A program made the translations under genes and the position numbers. From the NCBI GenBank assembly GCA_002355495.1, contig AP017424.1:5273501-5337500 (forward strand): a stretch of 64,000 nucleotides of DNA, written 5' to 3'. The first letter of the stretch is position 1, and every line of letters starts with the position of its first letter. The notes beneath the pieces are model-generated. The model was not told the origin of the DNA. It ran no database searches and was given only the letters and a program-made list of their open reading frames with translations. The stretch comes from Streptomyces laurentii (lineage in GTDB: Bacteria; Actinomycetota; Actinomycetes; Streptomycetales; Streptomycetaceae). This document shows positions 58,547 to 64,000 of the stretch, in pieces.

Positions 58547-60007
58547 GTGATCACTCGGCGCAGCATCATCAAGACGGGCATGGCGACCGGCGCGGTCGGA
58601 GCCGCCGGCCTCCTGGTCCCGGCCACGGCGGGCACCGCCGCCGCGGCGGGCTCGGCGGGCGCCGCCGCCACGACCGACCTCGACCCCGCCTCCGTACCGA
58701 AGTTCACCCAGGCCATGCCGCTGGCCCCGGTGGCCACGCCGTACATGTCCATGCCGATGATGATGGACTGCTACGCGCTGACCATGCAGGAGGCGAACAA
58801 GGAGATCCTGCCCGGCGTGCAGACCCGGGTGTGGACCTTCAACGGCAGCTTCCCCGGCCCCGTCATCAAGGCCCGGAGCAACGTCCGCACCCTCGTCGAC
58901 CAGACCAACAACCTGCCCGTCGGGATATCCGTCCACCTGCACGGAGCGCACGTGCCGGCGGACAGCGACGGCGACCCGGTGGTGCTGATCCCGGCGAACG
59001 GCGGCACCAAGACGTACACGTACCCGAACACCCAGCCGCACGCCAGCCTGTGGTTCCACGACCACGCCCACCACGCCGAATCGGAGAGCGCCTTCCGCGG
59101 CCTGGCCGGCACGTACCTGATCACCGACGACATCGAGCAGGGCCTGAACCTGCCGAGCGGCGCGTACGACGTGCCGATCCAGCTCCGCGACGCCCGCTTC
59201 GACGACCAGGGCCAACTGCTCTACCAGCTCGGCGACTTCCAGAACCGGAACGTCATCCTCGCCAACGGCAGGGCGTGGCCGTTCCACGCGGTCGCCGCCC
59301 GCAAGTACCGCCTCCGCTTCTGCAACACCGCGAACATGCGGACCTTCACCCTCGCCCTGTCCGACGGCTCCTCCTTCCAGCAGATCGGCTCGGACGGCGG
59401 ACTGCTGCCCGCGCCGATCACCGTCAGCCAGGTGACGCTCTCGCCCGGCGAACGCGCCGACGTCGTCATCGACTTCTCCCGCTACGCGGTCGGCACGACC
59501 CTGGAGCTCGTCAACCAGGGCACCGGCGGCCCCGCGGAGCAGATCGGCAAGGTGCTCCAGTTCCGGGTCGACCGTACGGCGGCCGACACCAGCGTCGTGC
59601 CGAGCACCCTGCGCACCCTGCCGGTGATGGCGGCGGCCACCGTCAACCGTTCCTTCGTGCTGGGCATGGGCGGCGGCATCGCCACCATCAACGGTGTGGC
59701 CTACGTGCCCGACCGGATCGACACCGAGGTCGCGTACGGCTCCACGGAGATCTGGACCATCACCAACTCCGGCACGGGCACGCACAACTTCCATGTGCAC
59801 CTGGTGCAGTTCCGGGTGATCGAGCGGGCCGGGGCGCAGGTGACCGCGGGGCCGGACTACGGGCTGAAGGACACCGTGCGGATCGGACCGGGGGAGACGG
59901 TCAAGATCCAGGCCACCTTCACCGGTTACCGGGGCCAGTACCTCTACCACTGCCACATCTTCGACCACGCGGCCATGGGCATGATGGCGACCATGCGCGT
60001 CTCCTGA
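58547..60007 (+). CDS. Tat-exported multicopper oxidase (CotA/bilirubin-oxidase-like)
   Basis: A 486-residue three-domain multicopper oxidase. The GTG at 58547, after GGGGGA, begins MITRRSIIKTG with a twin-arginine signal (RRSIIK) and Ala-rich region to about residue 45. Copper ligands lie in SVHLHGAHV, SLWFHDHAHH, THNFHVHLVQF and the type-1 site QYLYHCHIFDHAAMGMM, whose Met is an axial ligand. Such folded copper enzymes use Tat export and oxidise phenols, bilirubin or metal ions. The closest family resemblance is to CotA and phenoxazinone-synthase-like enzymes. Confidence 0.95.
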   Translation: MITRRSIIKTGMATGAVGAAGLLVPATAGTAAAAGSAGAAATTDLDPASVPKFTQAMPLAPVATPYMSMPMMMDCYALTMQEANKEILPGVQTRVWTFNGSFPGPVIKARSNVRTLVDQTNNLPVGISVHLHGAHVPADSDGDPVVLIPANGGTKTYTYPNTQPHASLWFHDHAHHAESESAFRGLAGTYLITDDIEQGLNLPSGAYDVPIQLRDARFDDQGQLLYQLGDFQNRNVILANGRAWPFHAVAARKYRLRFCNTANMRTFTLALSDGSSFQQIGSDGGLLPAPITVSQVTLSPGERADVVIDFSRYAVGTTLELVNQGTGGPAEQIGKVLQFRVDRTAADTSVVPSTLRTLPVMAAATVNRSFVLGMGGGIATINGVAYVPDRIDTEVAYGSTEIWTITNSGTGTHNFHVHLVQFRVIERAGAQVTAGPDYGLKDTVRIGPGETVKIQATFTGYRGQYLYHCHIFDHAAMGMMATMRVS

Positions 60008-60260
60008 CACATCGTCAGAGTTTCGCCTGAAACCCCCGTCGCCCCTTTCCTCGCGTCACCCCCGTACCAGACCCCGCTCCTTCCCTCACAGGCACCCTCA
60101 GGGCGGTCAGCTCCCCGCATAACGGACCGAGTTGGCCGCCCTTCGGACAACTACTGGTCAAATCCTTGTTGCATACCTGTCAATCGCGCCAATCGGCTGG
60201 CACGCTTCCGACGCACCACCCCCCACACCCACCCCCACGCTTCACAGTGAAGGAGCCCGC

Positions 60261-61883
60261 GTGACCCGCCTGCAGTCCTCGCCTCGCCGTACCACCGCCC
60301 GCGCCGCCGCCCTCATCGCCTCGGCCGCCATGGTCGTCGTCGGCATCCAGACCGGAACCGCCAGCGCCGACGCCCAGCGCGAGGCCGGTGCGACCGCGGT
60401 CGCGCTCAGCGCCCCGCAGCGCGCCGCCGCCATCCAGGAGGCCCAGTCCGGTGCCGAGGGCACCGCCCAGGCCCTCGGCCTCGGCGGCCAGGAGAAGCTG
60501 GTCGCCCGTGACGTCGTCAAGGACGCGGACGGCACCGTCCACACCCGGTACGAGCGTACGTACGCGGGCCTCCCGGTCCTCGGCGGCGACCTCGTCGTGC
60601 ACGAGAAGAAGAACGGCGCGCGCTCCACCACCAAGGCGACCGACGCGCGGATATCCGTCGCGAGCACCGCCCCGGCCGTCGCCGCGGGCACGGCCGGCAA
60701 GTCGGCCGTCGCCTCCTCGGACGCCAAGGGTGCCAAGGCCGGCGACGCCCGCAAGGTGATCTGGGCCGCCACCGGCAAGCCCGTCCTCGCCTGGGAGACC
60801 GTGGTCACCGGCACCCAGACCGACGGCACCCCGAGCCGCCGCCACGTCATCACCGACGCGGCCAACGGCAAGGAGCTCTTCTCGTACGAGGCCATCGAGA
60901 CGGGCATCGGCAACACGATGTTCAGCGGCCAGGTCACCCTCGGCACCTCCGGTTCGGCCGGCTCGTACACCCTCACCGACGCCGCGCGCGGCGGCCACAA
61001 GACGTACGACCTCAAGGGCGGCAGCTCCGGCACCGGCACGCTGTTCACCAACAGCACCGACACCTGGGGCAACGGCCTCGCGTCCAACCGCGAGACCGCC
61101 GCCGCCGACGCCCACTACGGCGCGGCGATGACCTGGGACTTCTACAAGGCCGAGCTGGGCCGCAACGGCATCGCCGGCGACGGCAAGGCCGCCTACTCCC
61201 GCGTCCACTACGGCAACGCGTACGTCAACGCGTTCTGGGACGACTCCTGCTTCTGCATGACGTACGGCGACGGCTACGGCAACAACTCCCCGCTCACCGC
61301 CATCGACGTCGCCGGCCACGAGATGTCCCACGGCCTGACCGCCGCCACCGCCAACCTCCGCTACAGCGGCGAGTCCGGCGGCCTCAACGAGGCCACGTCC
61401 GACATCTTCGGCACCTCGGTCGAGTTCTTCGCCAACAACGCCAGCGACGTCGGCGACTACCTCATCGGCGAGGAGATCGACATCAACGGCGACGGCACGC
61501 CGCTGCGCTACATGGACAAGCCGAGCAAGGACGGCGCCTCCGCCGACTCCTGGTCCAAGACGGTCGGCCGCCTCGACGTCCACTACTCGTCGGGCCCGGC
61601 CAACCACTTCTTCTACCTGCTGTCCGAGGGCAGCGGCGCGAAGACCATCAACGGCGTCAGCTACAACTCGCCGACCGTGAACAACGTGACGGTCACCGGC
61701 ATCGGCCGGACCAAGGCCTACAAGATCTGGTACAAGGCCCTGTCCACCTACATGACCTCCAGCACCTCCTACTCGGGCGCCCGCGCGGCGACCCTGTCGG
61801 CGGCCACCGACCTCTACGGCGCGAACAGCGCCGAGTACGCCGCGGTCGCGAACGCCTGGAAGGGCATCAACGTCACCAAGTAA
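60261..61883 (+). CDS. Secreted M4-family (thermolysin-like) metalloprotease
   Basis: A 540-residue preproenzyme. A signal peptide (about 1-33, ending ASA) and FTP/PepSY propeptide (about 40-215, YERTYAGLPVLGGDLVVH) precede the catalytic domain with VAGHEMSHGLTA (zinc His/His and Glu) and SGGLNEATSDIFG (third ligand Glu). The C-terminal thermolysin domain contains RLDVHYSSGPANHFFYLL with the His of the active site. It is a neutral extracellular protease, activated by prodomain cleavage. AGGAG stands 5 nt before the GTG. A strong terminator follows. Confidence 0.97.
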   Translation: MTRLQSSPRRTTARAAALIASAAMVVVGIQTGTASADAQREAGATAVALSAPQRAAAIQEAQSGAEGTAQALGLGGQEKLVARDVVKDADGTVHTRYERTYAGLPVLGGDLVVHEKKNGARSTTKATDARISVASTAPAVAAGTAGKSAVASSDAKGAKAGDARKVIWAATGKPVLAWETVVTGTQTDGTPSRRHVITDAANGKELFSYEAIETGIGNTMFSGQVTLGTSGSAGSYTLTDAARGGHKTYDLKGGSSGTGTLFTNSTDTWGNGLASNRETAAADAHYGAAMTWDFYKAELGRNGIAGDGKAAYSRVHYGNAYVNAFWDDSCFCMTYGDGYGNNSPLTAIDVAGHEMSHGLTAATANLRYSGESGGLNEATSDIFGTSVEFFANNASDVGDYLIGEEIDINGDGTPLRYMDKPSKDGASADSWSKTVGRLDVHYSSGPANHFFYLLSEGSGAKTINGVSYNSPTVNNVTVTGIGRTKAYKIWYKALSTYMTSSTSYSGARAATLSAATDLYGANSAEYAAVANAWKGINVTK

Positions 61884-61915
61884 CCGCGCCTCACGCTCGG
61901 TTAGCGCACGACCAG

Positions 61916-61953
61916 GAGCCGCCCCCATCCGCCGACACGGCCGGGGGCGGCTC
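61916..61953 (+). terminator. Terminator after the M4 protease gene
   Basis: GAGCCGCCCCC and GGGGGCGGCTC form a perfect 11-bp stem with a 16-nt loop, convergent with the DUF397 gene. Confidence 0.9.
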
Positions 61954-61962
61954 CCGCGTGTA

Positions 61963-62166
61963 TCAGCCGAGGTGGGTAAGGAACGCCCGCCAGGCGTCAT
62001 GGCTGAAGCCGAGGGCGGGGCCGGTGGGGCGCTTGCTGTCGCGGACGGGGACGAGGTGGGGGAGGTTGGGGGCCACTTCGACGCAGTCCCCTTGCCCGCC
62101 GCTGTAGCTGCTTGTGCGCCACATCGCGGTGACTGCATCCGGTGTCGGGCGGACGTTGTTGCTCAT
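61963..62166 (-). CDS. DUF397 domain protein
   Basis: A 67-residue protein with the DUF397 core WRTSSYSGGQGDCVEVAPNL, then VPVRDSKRP and the ending FSHDAWRAFLTHL. Such proteins pair with Scr1/WhiJ-like HTH regulators in Streptomyces and may antagonise them. Its ATG overlaps the stop of the HTH gene by 4 nt (62163-62166), so it is coupled as the second gene. Confidence 0.94.
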   Translation of the reverse strand: MSNNVRPTPDAVTAMWRTSSYSGGQGDCVEVAPNLPHLVPVRDSKRPTGPALGFSHDAWRAFLTHLG

Positions 62167-63035
62167 TCCCGGTACTCCTTGGCGATGCGATGGATCAGCT
62201 CAAGCGAATCCGTCGGTGGCAGAGCTGCCATGCGCGCATCGTCGAACAGCGCGCGGTAGCGGGCGACCTCAAGCTCTCCCTCTATCCAGATATTGCCAGT
62301 CGGGGCCTCGGTCAGCACCAGGTCGAGCGATGCCATCTGCGGAAAGCTCAGCAGCAAGTACGGCCCGAACATACCCGAATACGCACCCCGCGAGAACGGC
62401 AGCACCTGCACGGTGACGTTGGACCGCTCCGCCATGGAGGCCAAGTGTTCCAACTGAGCCCGCATGACGGCAGACCCACCGACTTCCTGCCGCAGGGCGC
62501 TTTCCGACAGCACCGCCCAGTAGTCGAGGGGCGTCCCGCCGGTGAGCCGTTCCTGCCGGGCGAGGCGTACGTCGACGAAGCGGTCGATCTCCTCGGCCGT
62601 CTTCCAGGTGCGTGAGGCGACGGTCACGGCCCGACCGTACTCCGCCGTCTGCAGGAGACCGGGAACCAATTGCACCTGGTAGGTCCGGATGCCGTCGCAG
62701 ATCGCTTCCATCTCGATCTGGTCGCGGTACGAGTCGCTCAGCATGGAGCTGTAGTCGTGCCACCAGCCTTCGCGGCGGCGTCGGTTGGCACGCCGGGCGA
62801 GCGCCGCGAGGCGTTCACGCGCAGCCGGGTCGTTCACGCCGTACGCCTGCATGAGCGCGATCAGATCTGGCGTGCGCACGGGAACGTGACCGTTCTCGAT
62901 GCGGCTGATCTTGCCCTTGGTGCAGTCCAGGACGTCTGCCGCGGCTGCTGTGGTGAGCCCTGCGGCATCACGGAATCGCCTGAGTTCGTCGCCGAGTTGG
63001 CGACCGAGCACGGTGGATGGCTTCACGTTCGGCAT
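62163..63035 (-). CDS. WhiJ/Scr1-like helix-turn-helix regulator with DUF5753 domain
   Basis: A 290-residue protein. An XRE-type HTH (about residues 10-65: LGDELRRFRDAAGLTTAAAA, CTKGKISRIENGHVP) is followed by a DUF5753 effector domain (IRTYQVQLVPGLLQTAEYGR, EVGGSAVMRAQLEHLASMAE, VLPFSRGAYSGMFGPYLLL). The family forms clusters with DUF397 and an ATPase of the anti-sigma type that influence development. Some treat it as an antitoxin-like regulator. The divergent partner is the broken ATPase at 63224. Confidence 0.94.
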   Translation of the reverse strand: MPNVKPSTVLGRQLGDELRRFRDAAGLTTAAAADVLDCTKGKISRIENGHVPVRTPDLIALMQAYGVNDPAARERLAALARRANRRRREGWWHDYSSMLSDSYRDQIEMEAICDGIRTYQVQLVPGLLQTAEYGRAVTVASRTWKTAEEIDRFVDVRLARQERLTGGTPLDYWAVLSESALRQEVGGSAVMRAQLEHLASMAERSNVTVQVLPFSRGAYSGMFGPYLLLSFPQMASLDLVLTEAPTGNIWIEGELEVARYRALFDDARMAALPPTDSLELIHRIAKEYRE

Positions 63036-63223
63036 AGGTATGTGCCTATCAGAGTCAGAGCCTTGGCAGCGGCCGAATCCTCGAATGGGTGAATGTTGAG
63101 CCTGACACTCCATTCAACGTTGCATGGAATGACGTCTCGCGGCACTCTCAGGTCTGCCGGGCCGTGAATTCGGCTCCGTCCCAGTGGACTTCACTGACAG
63201 CTATCGACCCTTAGGGGGCTGCT

Positions 63224-63853
63224 GTGTCCGTGTCCGTCATCAGCGAGATCACCTTCCGCCTCTCCCGTCACCGCCGCAGTGCCTCCAGGGCCAGAGCGGT
63301 CCTCCACGCGGTGCTGGGCGACTGGGGTGCTGGGCAGGAACTGCTCGAATCCGCGGAACTCGTCCTCTCCGAACTCGTCACGAACGCGCTGCGCGTGCGG
63401 CCACCCAACGCGGAATGAGCGATCCGGATGCCCACCTGCCGGCTGCTGCGGCTGGAGGTGAGCGACGCGGGGGACGGGTGCCCCGAGATCCAGCGGCCGG
63501 CGGCGGAGGACACCCACGGCCGGGGGCTCCAGATCGTGGACGCGCTCACCCACAACTGGGGCGTCAGCCCCCGCCCCGGCGGCATCGGGAAGACGGTGTG
63601 GGCGGACCTGAAGGCCCCGGAGCTGGTGCCCGTGCCGCGTACGAGGGAGGCCGCGGCCGTGACCGTCACGAAGGGGCAGTCCGTGCGGGTCGGGGAGCAG
63701 TGGCGCGCGGTGCGGAGCGTGGCGACCGAACGCTACGCGACGGGCGGCCTGGCCGTGGTCCTGGGCCTGGACGAGGGGCCGCCGCTGCGGCTGCCCGCGG
63801 CGACGGCCCTGGCGGTACGAGGGTGGGACGAGGTGCGAGAGGCCGAGCGGTGA
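63224..63853 (+). pseudogene. Anti-sigma-factor-like ATP-binding protein interrupted by an in-frame TGA
   Basis: The frame from GTG 63224 (AGGGGG upstream) gives a HATPase start with the N-box ELVLSELVTNALRV. It then meets TGA at 63416-63418 and resumes in the same frame with LLRLEVSDAGDGCPEIQ (G1-type DAGDG), HGRGLQIVDALTHNWGV and GGIGKTVWADL. Upstream and downstream parts match one SpoIIAB/RsbW-like domain split by a single stop. A C-terminal extension of about 70 residues follows. It is the third member of the WhiJ-like cluster and appears inactivated unless TGA is read through or is a sequence error; CGA to TGA is the simplest origin. Confidence 0.82.
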
Positions 63854-63904
63854 TAGGGGCCGGCCGCGTGCCGACGGCCTCTCGGCGTGACCGGCCCGAT
63901 CCTG

Positions 63905-64000
63905 TCACGCGTCGTAGTGGATCACACCGTGCTCGTCCATCGTCGGGTGCATCTTCATCGGCTCGGTGTCGTCCACGTCCGACGGCCGAGGCCCCTCCGG
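63905..64000 (-). CDS. C-terminal end of an unidentified protein (cut by window edge)
   Basis: The last 31 codons read as PEGPRPSDVDDTEPMKMHPT followed by MDEHGVIHYDA and a TGA stop at 63907-63905. The start lies beyond the window. The acidic, His/Met-containing tail gives no family by itself. Confidence 0.6.
   Translation of the reverse strand, partial: PEGPRPSDVDDTEPMKMHPTMDEHGVIHYDA

Noticed and set aside
63224..63418. Two separate genes at 63224-63418 and 63428-63853
   Set aside because: Both parts are in the same frame and together form one ATPase domain, so one interrupted gene is the simpler reading.

Overview
The window is high-GC actinobacterial chromosome, almost certainly Streptomyces. 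It is gene-dense with strong G/C third-position bias, many 4-nt stop/start overlaps, GTG and TTG starts, a conservon (cvnABCD), a WhiJ-type HTH/DUF397 cluster and a Kgd-type SucA. From memory, the backbone order sucA, histidine kinase, response regulator, lon ... PBP2/RodA, LigD/Ku matches the central S. coelicolor chromosome. This was not checked by alignment.

Layout. 1-2.8 kb: a DUF4097-PadR operon with a clear operator, plus two small conserved genes. 2.9-15.3 kb: a co-directional block holding a trypsin-co-occurring protein (Trypco1), a trypsin-VMAP protein, a MoxR AAA ATPase, a degenerate-vWA/SAV_2336-TPR protein, a 95-aa peptide, an HExxH peptide-hydroxylase-like protein and a TIR-NB-ARC-TPR protein of FxsT type. 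It looks like a merger of the MoxR-vWA-VMAP conflict system with an FxSxx-COOH (Fxs) peptide system lacking its radical SAM enzyme, and is the most interesting part of the window. 15.4-22.3 kb: sucA/kgd, a two-component pair and a spermidine-synthase-like protein. 22.4-31 kb: a ClgR-box lipoprotein, a LysR/oxidoreductase/hydrolase unit, a small hypothetical operon, and lon with its ClgR and HspR sites.

31-34.8 kb: extracellular functions (a chitin-active LPMO with a DasR-like site, a GH25 muramidase with a 14-bp perfect inverted repeat upstream), a MarR regulator and a PP2C-like protein. 35-41.6 kb: a conservon followed by a styrene/indole-monooxygenase-like flavoprotein. 41.7-47.7 kb: an NlpC/P60 hydrolase, TetR, two divergent diiron proteins (AurF-like and ferritin-like) and a toxin-antitoxin pair. 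47.7-50.6 kb: PBP2 and a RodA/FtsW gene that reads as frameshifted. 50.8-56.4 kb: a HEAT-repeat protein and the NHEJ set (ligase, LigD polymerase, Ku). 56.7-64 kb: a response regulator, an Sfp-type PPTase, a Tat-exported multicopper oxidase, an M4 protease, and a WhiJ-like cluster whose ATPase carries an in-frame stop.

Two window-wide themes stand out. Short tandem repeats with units in multiples of 3 bp sit near the ends of many coding regions. Intergenic inverted repeats resemble operators of known families (PadR, ClgR, HspR, DasR, LysR). All calls come from reading the sequence and knowledge of protein families; no database search was run.
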